Translations under genes and position numbers: made by a program
The notes under the pieces: generated by a model
Database searches by the model: none
Told to the model about the DNA's origin: nothing
What the model saw: the letters and a program-made list of their open reading frames with translations, nothing else
Assembly (NCBI GenBank): GCA_905221605.1
Contig: CAJNDS010002356.1
Coordinates: 65,001-129,000, forward strand
Direction: 5' to 3'
Source: Symbiodinium natans
Lineage: Eukaryota; Sar; Dinophyceae; Suessiales; Symbiodiniaceae
Length of the DNA stretch: 64,000 bases
In this document: in pieces, positions 27,137-38,781 of the stretch
Position numbering within the stretch: position 1 is the stretch's first letter
How the letters are laid out: each line of letters opens with the position of its first letter

Positions 27137-27256
27137 TGAACCCTAAACTCTAGACCCCCTAAACCCCCTAAACCCTAAACCCCTAAGCCCTAAGCCCTAA
27201 ACCCTGAACCCTAAACCCTAAACCCCAAACCCTAAACTCTAAACCCTAAACCCCTA
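27137..27256 (-). repeat. interstitial telomeric array, variable units
   Basis: About 15 units of CCCTAAA with insertions (CCCCTAAA, CCCTAAGC, CTCTAAA) across 120 nt. A further 20 nt in the opposite orientation (AGGGTTTAGGGTTTAGGG) lies at 27402-27421. Confidence 0.9.
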
Positions 27257-27835
27257 CCCTCTACCCCTCCCCGAGCGCTTCAACCGAGGCTTCAATCCCT
27301 ACACTGCCATCCCCTCAAGGGCCCCACATGGCCACATCGCAGGCATCAGCTGCCGACAGCATTTCCACCACTGTCGCTTCTGTCGGTCCAGTATCTGAGT
27401 AGGGTTTAGGGTTTAGGGTTTATCCAGTTAGGGGCTGGGGTTTTCAATGCATCTGCTGCGCTAGGGGCATGTCGACGACGGGCAACCTACATAGCTACAT
27501 AGTCCATTATCGCTTTTATGAGTTATTCCTTCTCGTGCACACTTTTCCAGACACAAAGAATAGCTACATACTTCGATGAACAATACAACCCAAAGTGCAC
27601 CTTCAACAGCTCCGGGCACACGCCAGAAACAGCCAGACAAGCTCTGGTAAGTGCTGCGCGAAATACATCCCGCGGCAGGTTGTGTCCAGCCTGAGCATGC
27701 CAGAATCGCCGACTGCCTACTTGTCGGCCTGACAGCGTGCTACAGAGAGGGCTGCGTATCCTGCAGGAATTTGGGACATCGTTCACCTCCCTGGAGAACG
27801 GCGCTGGTAGGATGCTGTGCAACTTCCTTTTCTAA

Positions 27836-28434
27836 TTAGTGGTTTCACCAAGCATAAAAGCAGAGAGTATGTGCTGCTGTGCTTGGTCATATTCTTTCAA
27901 CATCCGCTGCCTACTGATCAGCATTAAAAATTTTGTGGTTACGACATCCTTGCGCTCAGACAAGCTTGGTCTCTTGCGGCATGCGATCCATTATCTTCTT
28001 CATCTTGAAGCCAAGCTTCATCTCGGCATGGCAACGAGAGTTTGGGTTCTTGGCGAAGGGACAAACTCCTGGGGCAATGGAGCAGGGACGAACTCCTAGG
28101 AACTGTGAAACATTTTGAATCCCTTTTAAGGGAGCTGATTGCTTATTCTTCCTCGGCCCACGGAGTCACATGTTCCCATAGAAACCACGTATTTCCCCTC
28201 CTCGAAGTCAGAGAACCCTTGGCCCTTTGTTTGATGAGTGGGGGAGTTCGGCTGAGGAGCTGAGGAGGGTTTTGCGAGGCTGGTACCAGTAGCTGGGGAT
28301 TCACTACAGTACTTCGCCCGCATGAATAACATGAACGGCGGCCCCCGCAATTTGACACAACCGAGAGGTCCCGGCCAGAAAGCACTTGATGGTGCCAGTA
28401 ATAAGACCTGGCGGGGGGTTCCAGGCTCTGTCAA
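27836..28434 (-). CDS. gene end with GA-AG intron, unknown product
   Basis: A minus-strand segment about 28400-28152 (KYCSESPATGTSLAKPSSAP, then GFSDFEEGKYVVSMG) joins 28068 onward across an 83-nt GA-AG intron (28069-28151: CGAG|GAAG ... CCAG|GAGT) in phase 1. The second exon reads GVCPFAKNPNSRCHAEMK, LGFKMKKIMDRMPQE. This frame stops at about 27957, but the +1 frame continues at once as RPSLSERKDVVTTKFLM, SRQRMLKEYDQAQQHILSAF and ends LGETTN and a TAG near 27837. That looks like one coding sequence with a frameshift, an unrecognised tiny intron, or a sequence error. The cysteines and charged helices do not identify a family. Confidence 0.58.
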
Positions 28435-28802
28435 GGCAAGCCTGACCTTGGGTGCCTTCCACGTTTGGGGTCAAGATTGGTCCATCCCTTTTTTGGGGAA
28501 GCACGCTTAGTTGTAAACTTTTCTTTGCTTACTTGTAACTTTCTGTGTTTTTGCTACATTTACTTGCTTGTAACTTCTTTCTTTGCTTGCTAGTAACTTT
28601 TTGCTTGCCGTTTCCCGAGGAGGGGTGCCAAAACCCTTGCTTGTCTATAACTTTTTTCGGCCTGAAACTGCGAATGCTGTGAACTACAGCATGTGCAGCC
28701 CGTTACAGGCTTCAAGTCTTGCAAATTACAGTCTTGCGGGGCTTCTCGCGCTTAGGCCTTATCCCTTAGGGCTTCCGGGAGGCTGAGGGTGTAAGGCTTC
28801 AA

Positions 28803-29018
28803 AGGCTTAGGGCTTAGGGTTTAGGCTCTAGGGTTTAGGTTTAGGGTTTAGGTTTAAGGGTTTAAGGGTTTAAGGGTTTAAGGGTTTAAGGGTTTAAGGG
28901 TTTAAGGGTTTAAGGGTTTAAGGGTTTAAGGGTTTAAGGGTTTAAGGGTTTAAGGGCTTAAGGGTTTAAGGGTTTAAGGGTTTAAGGGCTAAGGGTTAAG
29001 GGTTTCGGGTTTAGGGTG
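28803..29018 (+). repeat. TTTAAGGG octamer array beside TTTAGGG units
   Basis: From 28853 to about 28988 there are about 17 tandem copies of the 8-mer TTTAAGGG, with one C for T. They are flanked by canonical or degraded TTTAGGG on both sides (28803-28852 and 28989-29018). The extra A is in nearly every unit, so the variant itself was amplified. Confidence 0.95.
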
Positions 29019-29029
29019 CAAACCAAAGC

Positions 29030-30400
29030 CCCAATTCCCTCATAAAAATTGCGTGTGCCAACAGTCCAGGTAGTAAAAGTCACGGCTAGGCAAAAAAAAT
29101 ACCACAAGCAAAAAATAGTTACAACTAAGACAGCTATGTTTGGGGCCGAGATGGACAGGATCATGTCTGGTTATGGCGCAAGATACAACCGGCCATGTCA
29201 TGTCTGCCGTCAGAATCGAGCGGCATTATTCTGCCTGGTGAGCCTTTCAGCTCATCAGTGACTCATCAGTGCTCTTGGCTGGTTCTCTCCTGAGACCTTG
29301 AGGTCAGTGCAGTTGCGTTGCCTGTTGCGCTTCTGTGCATGCCGTAAGAGATTCTCGATGCCGACCTCAAAGCACCCACCCCCCTCCCCCCATTTCGGGC
29401 TTTCGATTTGAGAAGGTACTCACGTGCTGGGAAGGGGACCTCCGACCCCCCCCCCCCCCCCCGCTTCTCCGGCGAACCCCCTGGGATGGGCTATTCGCCC
29501 TCTCCAAAAATAGTCGTTGGAATCTCTACATGCCTGTATGGGGACCAAACATTGCATCCCTAAACCCTCGCAGTTTCAATCCACCTGGGATCAGGGAAAG
29601 CTAAGGCCCCCCACTGAAGCCCTCCAATCTGGAGCAGTCGATCCAGAAAGACGAGGCCAGTCCTTCCAGTGGTCAGACCGAGGTCGAGGTGCTGTCTGGG
29701 AAGGAGAGGGGGAGAGAGAAAGGGGGTCACCCCTTCCTGGATTGTGAGTATCAGGGGCTTAGAAGGGCTTGTTTGATATTGAGGAGAGGTTCAGATTGGG
29801 TTTGTCATTGAGCGCTGCCTGCACGATTGAAGCCAGGCATTCTTGTGTTTCGTTGAAGCTTCTTGGTCTATGCTCATGGCTCCGAATGGCCTGGCCTTGC
29901 TTCACCCTGTACAGCAGCTACACCCCTGAAAAGTTCCGTTGTGAACCCAACCTGCTGAGCCGAAGCCGTCTGCTTTGTGATGGGGAGGAAGCAAACTTGG
30001 TTCACGACATGCACATTACGTACACATTCCCAAGATGGCTTGGCAACGCCGGTTCCCACCATACAGGCTGCTATCTCGCGATCACGCGCTCGTTGTCCCG
30101 TCTTCGAGATTGGAGGGAGCTTCTGAGCTTCGCGCATTCTCACGTTTGGCATGCTGGCAATCAAGCTTCAAACCCTTGAACATCAGAAAGGCCATGCAAG
30201 GCCTCCGTCTCAAAGCACCACCTCCCAACAATGTCCCCAGCCAAGTTGTCGACATGCCTTACTGAGCCTTACTGCTCTTCTTCGCCGAGAGCCGGGCTCG
30301 GCGGCCGGTGTAGGTGTGGCAGCAGCGGCGGGAAACCCTTCATTTCGAGCTCAGCCGAGATTTTTGTGTCTAATAAGTTTCCACTTTAGGTAGCCCGATT
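29030..30400. other. unassigned; low-complexity C runs and open frames on both strands
   Basis: The stretch holds a C run at about 29446-29462 and overlapping open frames. On the minus strand AMSIDQEASTKHKNAWLQSC (about 29885-29800) looks like an exon end. On the plus strand 29769-30179 is open for 136 codons. No supported chain. Confidence 0.35.
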
Positions 30401-30409
30401 CTACCCTAC

Positions 30410-30750
30410 TACAACAAAGGAACTCCAAGCCCACTTGCAAAACCATCATTCTTCCACCAATGCAGCAAATACTCCGCAACATTGCAGGCCTTCTGGGCAC
30501 CCTTGAAACACACACGTGTGGAGTCTTGTCTTGTTGGTGCATCCTGTAGAGTTGCTCGTTGAAGTCTCCCCGGCATCTGAGGGCAGATTCCCCCAAAAAA
30601 ACAACTAAGAGCCCTTCTGTCAGAGTCGTCCCGAGCATGACCTTGGTAATGCACTAGCAAAAGCCCAGCTTTGTCCTCAACATCAGGGATGTGCCACGCT
30701 ACCGAGGACGTTCCTACTGGACCAAATCCCCTTTTACTCCGACAACGGAC
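30410..30750 (-). CDS. possible exon(s), unknown
   Basis: The minus-strand frame reads SSVAWHIPDVEDKAGLLLVH, then RLQRATLQDAPTRQDSTRVC and GAQKACNVAEYLLHWWKND, ending GLGVPLL and TAG at 30409. The second part has good protein composition with Trp and Cys. The middle (about 30640-30590) may be intron. No family is recognised. Confidence 0.42.
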
Positions 30751-30940
30751 ACACCAGGCCTCGGACGAAGTCGCATGCCTCGGACTGGCCGAGACTGGCA
30801 TGCGCGATGGTCCCTTTTTGGGGGGTCCCGGTTTGGCTCCTTTTTTGTTGTAGGGTGCGTTCAGATGCAAACCATAACAGTGGCTTGAGAGTCCAACACG
30901 CAGCTGAGGGTATCAGACCTGAGTCTTTAGGGGCTTTGCC

Positions 30941-30985
30941 CCCAAAACCCTAAACCCTAAACTCCTAGAGGTTTAGGGTTTATCA
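30941..30985. repeat. facing CCCTAAA and TTTAGGG units
   Basis: CCCTAAACCCTAAACTCCTA is followed by GAGGTTTAGGGTTTATC, a small palindromic arrangement of telomere-like units. Confidence 0.8.
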
Positions 30986-31780
30986 TAGGGTTGAGGGACA
31001 AGGGAGCCTCTGAAGTGAACCTCCAAGATACTCCAGGAGACCAGCTTCGGCTTTGAGGAATCCGACCATGGCCGAGCTGGGCTGCGGGGGTCACCTCAAA
31101 CTTTGGGCCTGTGGAGGGTTTGTCAGGGTTGAGGAGTCTAGAGCCTAGGGTGTGTAAAGGGCTCAGGAGTTTAGGGCTCAGGGCTTAGGGTTCACGAGAA
31201 GTTTAGGAGTTGAGGTGTTTTTGCTAAGAAATAAGGTTGGCCGGCTAAAGCTTTCGGGCTTTTCCACGTTTGGACTTTGCATGTCGCGAGATGTGTAGCG
31301 GACGTCGTGGGCATCGCTTAGCAGAGCTTAGCCAGCTGCAGAAGCCTTGGCATCTCCAACAACTTCAGCTTTTGTTGCTTGGGCAATAATGGCAAAATCT
31401 ATCCAATTCAGCGGGCGGAATCAGACGCTGATGCACGCAACCATTCCGGGGCCCAAGATGCAGTCGGCAAAGCCACCTTGAAAGGGCACAAAGCCGAAAG
31501 CCTCACTTTCAATGAAGCCTCAAGCCCTGTATCCTCCTTCTTTTCGATGTTGCATAACCGTATGACCTAACACCCTTGAACCTGAAGCTCTACAACGCAT
31601 CCTGGTGAGCCTCCACCCGTCCAGGACTCTCAGCGCCGCGAGCAAGGATGCTGACCATGCTGCCAGGGCCTCAGTGTGGGTGAGGGTGTGGAACCTGAAA
31701 CTTTTATTGCCTCCAGAATTCCCCCCCCCCCTCCCAACCCTTTCCCCCACCCCCCGGCCCTACCCACCCCAGCCATACGG

Positions 31781-32541
31781 TCAATTTTCCAGGACATCTG
31801 GTAGCAAAAAAGCAATAATAAGCGAATCGTATTTCGCAACGGCAGTCAAGCGTCGTAGCTCTCCAATCACATCGCTCTCGACCTGAATGGATGCATGCTT
31901 TGCTGGGCGCACGCTACATGATCCTCTCCTCCTACACTGCCGTTCATTGCCGTGTTGTATAACTGAAGGGGGGAACAGTGCAAGTACTTGCTTCATGCAG
32001 CACAGCAGAGTCTGGGGCACAGGCGTCTCCACATACTTCCCCCCCAATGAACCACTCTCAACGATTGAAAGCTGGGGTGCCGACACTCTCCTCGCGGCGA
32101 ATCAAGGTGGAAGGCAGGGATTGAACCTGGGAGTCGAATTCATCGCTTTTCGGTTTGTTTGGTGTTCGAAGCTCCAACTTGTACCTGGCCCAAGCACAGC
32201 CCAAGCATCTAGTAGAAAGCATTCAAGGCCGGAGTTGGCCATTACCCTCCTTTTCCTCCATCTGCATTTGAACCACTCACCGTCTCACCGTGGGGCATTC
32301 TGAACGAAGAAGGTTGCGATGAATGTGCCCGTACCCCAACGCAGCACAGCTCTTGCACCCAGCACAAAAGCTACGGCTACGCTACAAAGGTCCCGAGAAT
32401 ACCTTACGTTTGACTCTACATCTACAGACTCGAACGGAAACTTTTGCACTTCTTGCGACAGGAGGCAGTGTACTGCCGGCCCACCGCTGGATAGGGGACC
32501 TCGGCACTGGGATTCTTTGCTGTGATAGGACTCAGGATGAC
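31781..32541 (-). CDS. two-exon gene end, unknown product
   Basis: Minus-strand exon about 32541-32289 ends at CCACG|GTGAGA, a consensus donor. After a 198-nt GT-AG intron (32091-32288) exon 32090-31781 follows in phase 2 and ends at TGA 31781-31783. The joined protein reads VQKFPFESVDVESNVRYSRD, SVAVAFVLGARAVLRWGTG, FVQNAPR|RVSAPQLSIVES, then KYVETPVPQTLLCCMKQVLA and a C-terminus ELRRLTAVAKYDSLIIAFLL. It has two moderately hydrophobic stretches. The intron carries a B-box-like sequence. No domain is recognised. Confidence 0.62.
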
Positions 32542-32972
32542 ATAGACCTCAGACTTCTACGATGCTACTCCCATGCTCGCTGCATCAGGGCTCCAAGTGG
32601 CTGATGACTTCAATGGGGTCGCTTCGAGTGGCTAGACATGGACAGCAGCTGAGCAAGCTCGCAGTGCCTGTGCATTTTACGTCTGGGGCTACTTGGTTGA
32701 TCGTCAGTTTGGGTGTCTCGCTCTCCCTCGCGGAGTTGTAGTTTCCTCCACACTTTGGTTTGGGCTTAACGCATTCGAGTTACAATAGGGTAAAAGAAAC
32801 CAAACGCTCCTCTCTGCTGCCGTATACACATGTATACACAATACACATTCCCGACTGCGACCCGTTACACCGCTCGCGATAACGAGACCGTGGTGATTCA
32901 AGAATGCAAGTAGTCAGGTGTACTACTGGAGCACTTCAAGTCGGATCCATACACCGGAGAGGGGTGGTTCTG

Positions 32973-33480
32973 TCAGGGCCTGAGTAGGGTTCGTAGACTG
33001 CAGCTTACATCAGGCGTCCTACCCGACCCATGGTGGCTTCTGCAGGCCAGACATAATGTACTATAATCCTCACGGTATAGGGCTTGATGGTGCAGCGCAA
33101 GCCCAGTCTTGGCGTGCTGTTGCTGCCAGGACGCCGGGTCCAGAATGTCGTCAGCCAAGGATTCACACACCTTCACGCCGCGGCATGTGGAGGATTGCGG
33201 AGGCAAAGGTGCTAAAGGAGAAAGAAAAGCTGGGAGTTCGCGCCCGGCCTCGGAGCACCTAACACACTGAGTCAAACAAACGATTTGGCCTCGAAGGCGC
33301 CTTCTGGTGAACCTTGTCGCAAAGCCTGAAGCGCTGAAGCACATGTCGCAGCAGAGGAGGGAGGTCGCTATGGAAGGAGGAGCCCGCCAATGTGATCACA
33401 GTACGCCGCTCCCCCTGAGGATTACACACGACTGCCTTTCTTTGGCCCTCTGTGCACAACAAACTGCAGTAAACAGGCCG
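32973..33480 (-). CDS. two-exon gene end with GC-AG intron, unknown product
   Basis: The first exon (about 33480-33301) reads KAVVCNPQGERRTVITLAGS, DLPPLLRHVLQRFRLCDKVH. The second (33170-32973) reads VCESLADDILDPASWQQQHA, YREDYSTLCLACRSHHG and ends at TGA. The 130-nt intron 33171-33300 is GC-AG (CAGAAG|GCG ... GTGAAG|GTG), phase 0 on both sides. A LCLAC pair hints at metal binding, not enough for a family call. Confidence 0.62.
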
Positions 33481-34005
33481 AAAAAAGTTGGGCCTCGCGA
33501 AGCGAGCGAGCTGCCTGGGCCAGGGCCCAGGAGCTTGAACTGACCAGGCTCTCGGATTTACGGGAGAACCATGTTTACACCACTTTCGGCCCTGACAGAG
33601 TCAGAGTCTACCAAAACTCCTCCAAGCCCGGCAGCGAAAACACTTTGAAAATCAACTCAACAACCCACGCTTCATGGTGCCGATGCTGGCCTTGCCAGCT
33701 AAGTGGAGCGAGCTCTCGCCGGGCAGAGTAACTGGACTCGGCGCCAGCGTTCAGGCTCAGGACACAGCAGGGCTTGGATTTCGTGGATGGAAATTCCGGT
33801 GCTCCAACGTTACACTGAAGCAGAACCAGTGAAAGAACTTTTGCACAAGGACCACTTCAGCAATGGCTTGTGGAGGGGAATGAGGTCTCGGCCTGTCCAA
33901 CGTGCGCAGGTGGTCCAAGACAATGACCTTTTCTCGACATGCAGTCGAAGATGGAAGTCTACAGGTCAACCAATTCTTCAGATTCTTTTTGTGGATGCTG
34001 GATGC

Positions 34006-34531
34006 TTAAACAGTAAATGACCTTGATTCCTTGACTGGCTGCACCAGCATCTTCCCGAGAACCAGCGCGGTATTTAGGTCATTGAAGCTGTGGATCAGCA
34101 AAGGATGACATGTCACTGCAAACCCTGATTCACCCATCGTGTCTGGAGGCGCACATCGCCCTCGCCCACGAGGCTGTGCCACCTGAGCCACACGCACGCA
34201 CGCACGGACGCACACACAGAAACGCCCGCACAATCAAGACCTCCCTTCGCGAAACGACATAACGCACAATGGAGAGCGGAAAAGTGGCCTTGGTTTAAGT
34301 GGTCCCCACGAGCAAGGCCCGGGCCACCAAGTCGACCAGTCGCCTCCAGCTGCCTCCTCCGTGCTGCGCTTTCTTGGGGGGGTTTTGGACCCCCTTTGAG
34401 GTGCAAAGGGCTGGGTAGGCAGGATGCTCAAGAGTCTTAATTAGGGCTGTGTTCGGAGCACTTGCAACTTGTAGCTTAAAGGGCGCTTTGGGTTTACGCT
34501 GCTCTTGGGTTTGCCCCCTGCGGATTCGCAA
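34006..34531 (-). CDS. possible exons, unknown
   Basis: Two minus-strand segments: 34531-34295 (KPKAPFKLQVASAPNTALIK, WRRLVDLVARALLVGTT) and about 34145-34006 (TMGESGFAVTCHPLLIHSFN, LNTALVLGKMLVQPVKESRS, ending at TAA). The end vaguely resembles dehydrogenase C-termini (ALVLGKMLVQPV) but no motif supports that. The junction is not resolved. Confidence 0.35.
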
Positions 34532-34931
34532 GCTGGTTGCTTTCTCGAGCGTTCAGGGCCCTAGCGCTTGCAGAATTTGAACTGATGTTCGTCTTTGTGG
34601 TTTGCAAGCAGGCGTGTCGGAAAATGTGGGGGATGCGTGCGCGCTTGGCCGTTGCTATACGCACGGTTCAAGGTACGACCACTTGGTCAACAGCACGGGC
34701 ACAAGGCCGATCGATGTGGCAAAGACCTCTCGTTTGAAGAGGCAAACTAAATTGGAACCCTTGCGACCGAAACAGCGCAACGTTGCCATCTTTGCATCTC
34801 AAACTTGGTGACTTTGAGCATCTGGGCATCTCACGAGACCGCTGCGCGAGTGTGTAGAAACTGAGACGTGCATATTATGGCACACACGAGGGGCTACAAG
34901 TTACGTACAAGCTGCTTCCTGAAGAAGCATA

Positions 34932-35359
34932 CTACTCAGCAGTCTCGCAAGCACATCCCCGCAACCAACGCTTGGACAGGTTGAACAGCTGAGACATCAG
35001 CTTCCACCACCGACAAAGTGCACCATCGCGAGATGCAGAGCAGTGATCGCCAAAGACCAAAGACACAGCGATCGGAAAGAGATGCACGACCGCGGGTGTC
35101 ATTGACGAACAACAGGCTAAGCAAACTGGTCTCCTGATCTGTCCGAACTGCCACAGGCTGCACGGGCACCCTGGCACTCAGCACAACCTGCTGGCTGTTT
35201 GGAGTGGCCTACTTCCTTATGCGGTCTCGAATGGAACTGCAAAGCGGCTACTTGGCTATGTACCGGCGCAAGGCTGACAATGACGATGCAAGGAACCACC
35301 GGTCCATCATGATGGAACTGCAATAGCAATACTTGCTTGCAAGCTCCTTGCCATGACAC
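34932..35359 (-). CDS. possible exons, unknown
   Basis: Minus-strand frames 35340-35190 (KQVLLLQFHHDGPVVPCIVI) and 35160-34932 (TPAVVHLFPIAVSLVFGDHC, WWKLMSQLFNLSKRWLRG) look coding by composition. No splice pair was verified. Confidence 0.33.
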
Positions 35360-35379
35360 CCCCTGAAGCAGCCTGAAGC

Positions 35380-36045
35380 ATACAGAGGCTTCTGGTAGGT
35401 CTGTAGGCCCTACCGACTACCGACTACACTAAGGAGTACTGGGCCCTGTCAGTCATCACATCGGTGAAATCGCCAACTTCCGAGGAGCTCCCCTCAACCC
35501 GGCACCCACACAGCCCACACATCTCGAATGCGTAGACGTAGAGTGAGTTGTAGTGTGCCACATGTGGCGATCGCAATGAACCCTTCTAGGATTCTCCAAG
35601 CTATCCTTCCAAGTCACATGCCGACGCCATGTTTTTGTCTCGTGTTCTCGCGTCACTGGTCTGTTTGAGGCTAACCTCACCTACGAAATCGAAGTCAAAC
35701 CGTCGCAGGTCACAAGCCTTGTGCTTGGATCCAACTGAGTGTCCTACGTCCTTCCAGCGATTCCAGCAGCTCTGGTTCATCGCTTAGTGTGGAAGTGAAA
35801 GCATTGAAGGCCCTGTGCCGGCCGTACTGTGACAGCGCACCACAAGCACACTATTTGCCCTCCGTCTCGCGTCCGCCAGCAGGTCGTCCTGCACACGCGT
35901 CAGGATCGAAAGACTGTGCAAAAGCAATCGTCTGCACAACTGAAACCTTGTAATCCTGTCCGAGTCTCAATGCCGGCATTCTGATAAAGCCATTGCTTAC
36001 TTCTTCATTTCACCGATTGAGACATACACTACAGCACCGGCGCAC

Positions 36046-36076
<31 letters not shown>

Positions 36077-36860
36077 TCGCCGTCGTATGTTGTGACTCTT
36101 CCATCTCTCGCATGGCAGAAGGCTGTCCTCTGACTATGCGACTATCAGCTACAGACTTCAACACGGCACATGCCGTCGGTCAGGATACTTTGCCCTTCCT
36201 ACACACCTTTCGAAACACAATCGTCCCCTGTTCGCAGGGGATGGCCAGTACTTCCTTGAGAACCATCGTACAGAAGTGAATGCAAAGCTTGTTAGCCACC
36301 AACATCTTGCGCCCCGTCGCTCCCCAGCCTCGTCATGTCAGATGGACCATGTCAATCTCCACCTGGAGTCTATGTCTGTGCATCTCCCAGTCCCAGACCG
36401 CCCCCTCATGTTACTTCTACGTGGTATCACGGTGCAGCGCTTGCAACGTGACGCGCTTGCTGGTTCATTCAGCAGTGATTCAGCAACCAAGCCGGCCCCC
36501 CGGAACCCCCCCCCCCCCCGGCAGCCCCCAACCCCTACCAAAAAAACAACAAAGAGGCATCTGACTCAGCGCTCCCACAGTGTGGTCGTCGACCACGTGC
36601 GGCCTTCTCATTTCTTGGAGTTTTGCTGCCACCTTGCAGATGGGCGGACTTCAACTGAACATAAGCGCATCTCGGATTGTTATTCGCGGCTTTGGCTGCG
36701 TGATGGTTTGGGAGTTCGGGGTGCTCAGCCACTACCTTGATTGTCCATTGGTCCATAGGGTTTAGGGTTTAGGGTTCAGGGTTCAGGGCAACGCGGGCAC
36801 GGTCACACAAGGGAGCTTGCACAGCGCAGAGTCCCTACGAAATCAATGGACCTGCGGCAG
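35380..36860. other. no secure gene; CA repeat and C run
   Basis: The stretch holds a (CA) microsatellite (36047-36076), a C run (about 36508-36519) and a TTTAGGG cluster (36757-36787). Frames are open on both strands at 36276-36756 and neither is preferred. Confidence 0.35.
36047..36076. repeat. (AC)n microsatellite
   Basis: Fifteen or so uninterrupted CA units. Confidence 0.95.
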
Positions 36861-36868
36861 GTCCTGCC

Positions 36869-37165
36869 CTATGGCCCCCTGTAAACCCCTGAAAGCCCAC
36901 CTTTGCAGGTAATTACGGCCACTCTCTCTTCAAGCAGATATTGATACAAACTCATGCATTGCTGGAGGTGTTCTGGTGCAGCGCAGTGCCACAATGTCTG
37001 GCTAGGTGGTATTGCAGCTTCTCCAACTGAACAGTTTGCGAAGCAATACTTGCAATTCTGCAGAATCCATCTCCACTGTGCATGGAAGGATAGCTGACGG
37101 CGGCTGATCAAGATACTCAGCGTGCAGGTGGCATGCGTCAAGAGTGCGCTTTCTCTTCGGGGCAA
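36869..37165 (-). CDS. possible exon, unknown
   Basis: The minus strand is open with SQTLWHCAAPEHLQQCMSLY and QYLLEERVAVITC before a TGCAAAG|GTGGG donor at about 36900. The other two frames also contain plausible pieces here (MDSAELQVLLRKLFSW in one), so the structure is unresolved. Confidence 0.36.
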   Translation of the reverse strand: MPRRESALLTHATCTLSILISRRQLSFHAQWRWILQNCKYCFANCSVGEAAIPPSQTLWHCAAPEHLQQCMSLYQYLLEERVAVITCKGGLSGVYRGP

Positions 37166-37695
37166 TCGGCGACCAACAAACCAAGAAAACCCTGCAGGCC
37201 TTCAAGCTGGCCGCTGTCCCAAGTCCCAAGTCGACGCTTACAGCTCTTCTCCCAAACTCAGCCCACTTTCCCTTTCAAAGCGAATGCACGGAGGCACCTT
37301 CCCAGAAGTTCCATCACGGCCTCCCGTACAAACTTCCAGTTTCGCGGCGGCCTGCTTGTAGTGGCTTTGTGCGTGTGGAGAGGGGCGGGGGATGGATCTG
37401 CGCTATGCACCAGGATGGCAGTTCTCCTTCATGCGTGCAGCACGATGATTTTCGGGCGGTTTGGTTGGATTTGGCGTCTTTTTGGGAGTGTCCCCACCAT
37501 CATCCTTGGCTGCCCCAGGAAGGCTTTTCAAGGTAGTTCTCTCTCATAAACTGTTGGAGTTATTTGTGTTCTTTGCGCTGTTGGTGTTGTTGTTGCTTTT
37601 CTTGTTGTTGTTGTTGTTGGAGACACCACGCTTGTGACAACTAGGGTCCCCTTGACACCACTATCCACAACACGCTACCCAGCACTTTGCACGCA

Positions 37696-37707
37696 GGACC
37701 TCGAACC
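37696..37707 (-). repeat. tRNA-type T-arm/B-box sequence
   Basis: On the minus strand CAGGGTTCGAGGTCCTG can fold as a tRNA T-arm (CAGGG/TCCTG stem with a seven-base TTCGAGG loop). No matching acceptor stem or anticodon arm is seen upstream, so it is likely part of a tRNA-derived repeat. Confidence 0.4.
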
Positions 37708-38041
37708 CTGCATGTAACCCTCCGCGCCTCTCAACCGTGTCAGGTATGCATGCCCTGGGAACGCAGGTGTACTCGGACTCAGCCTTAGCTCAGAAGCCAA
37801 ATCAAGGGTATCATCGGTCAAAGCTGCCGGAGAAGTTGGGAGGGGGAGGCAGGGGGAACTTCGGGGGAAGAGGGCAAAGATACGCTGGAACAGGTGTTAC
37901 TTGACGGTAGCGCACAGTGTCACCTCGGGTGCAAACACGCAGCAGGACTAATCAAACACTTGAACAGCAGCGTCATCCTCTTCTCAGAGAAGATGTCCTG
38001 TGCACGGCGGCCCTGGAGGAAGAAACATCACACGATGAAAC

Positions 38042-38338
38042 TCGCCAGCCCCTCATGAGCTCCTTTTGCTTGACCGCGTTGTACGATCTGTCCATGCTGT
38101 CCTTCATCCATTGTCTGACGAAAGCCTCCAGAGTTCCAAGGTTGGCAACAAGAATTGCTTCGCATTCCTGCGCCTACACATCTCGACCCACGTCAGTACT
38201 GGGTACAAGGTGCAGGGTGTGCTGCCCACCAGCCCCACAACTCTTCTCGAATGCTACGACATTAGGACTCTTACATGCCGCAACAGCATGCAAGACTTTG
38301 AGCTCGCTATGCGCAGAATCTAGAGAGTCATTTGCCAT
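38042..38338 (-). CDS. small gene start, two exons, unknown product
   Basis: ATG at 38338 in a good context (TTCCATGGC) opens MANDSLDSAHSELKVLHAVA, KSPNVVAFEKSCGAGG. Exon 38167-38042 (126 nt, acceptor GCGCAG, donor CGA|GTTTCA) reads ECEAILVANLGTLEAFVRQW and MKDSMDRSYNAVKQKELMRG. Both are charged helical sequences with coding-type composition. The donor of the first exon was not fixed (CACCTT|GTACCC near 38195 is possible). A 181-codon plus-strand frame across this region looks like an antisense shadow. Confidence 0.6.
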
Positions 38339-38574
38339 GGAACCCGTTCGAATATCTTACAAGAGCGGAGGCCAAGGGCATCCCGGGCAGCTCAAGGAGG
38401 AAGAAGCAAGGACATTACACAAGGCATCGCAACACAGGAGCCAAAGATGGCACCTAACATAGTGGTTTCCAGTAGGGCACCCATTCGATGCCGCAACATG
38501 CGGCAATGATTGTTCATAAGGCACATCCTGGCAGCGGTGCTAGCGCTGAAAAGCATGTCAGTCAATGTTCATGT

Positions 38575-38781
38575 TCATACCCTGGCGTCAAGAGGATGAC
38601 GAGTCTCTCGGTGACAGCATGTTACGCGATGAGCCCTCTGCAGGATCTTTTGTTGCTGTGTTTTTGCCAGCGCCTCGAGCTTCTTCACCTTGGTGCCCGG
38701 CGCTGCAGTCGCCGCTTCACAGGCACCTGAACTGGGAGACGCCGTCCAGCTTCGGGCTAGCGGGGTGGATCGGTTACTCAT
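38575..38781 (-). CDS. possible exon, basic helix
   Basis: The minus strand reads SNRSTPLARSWTASPSSGAC, then KVKKLEALAKTQQQKILQRA. The second part is a basic amphipathic or coiled-coil-like helix. It lies upstream of the gene starting at 38338 and may be the end of a separate gene. Confidence 0.36.
   Translation of the reverse strand: MSNRSTPLARSWTASPSSGACEAATAAPGTKVKKLEALAKTQQQKILQRAHRVTCCHRETRHPLDARV

Noticed and set aside
37917-38462. 181-codon plus-strand frame
   Set aside because: The minus strand of the same stretch gives splice-bounded exons with better composition (LGTLEAFVRQWMKDSMDRSY), so this is probably an antisense shadow.
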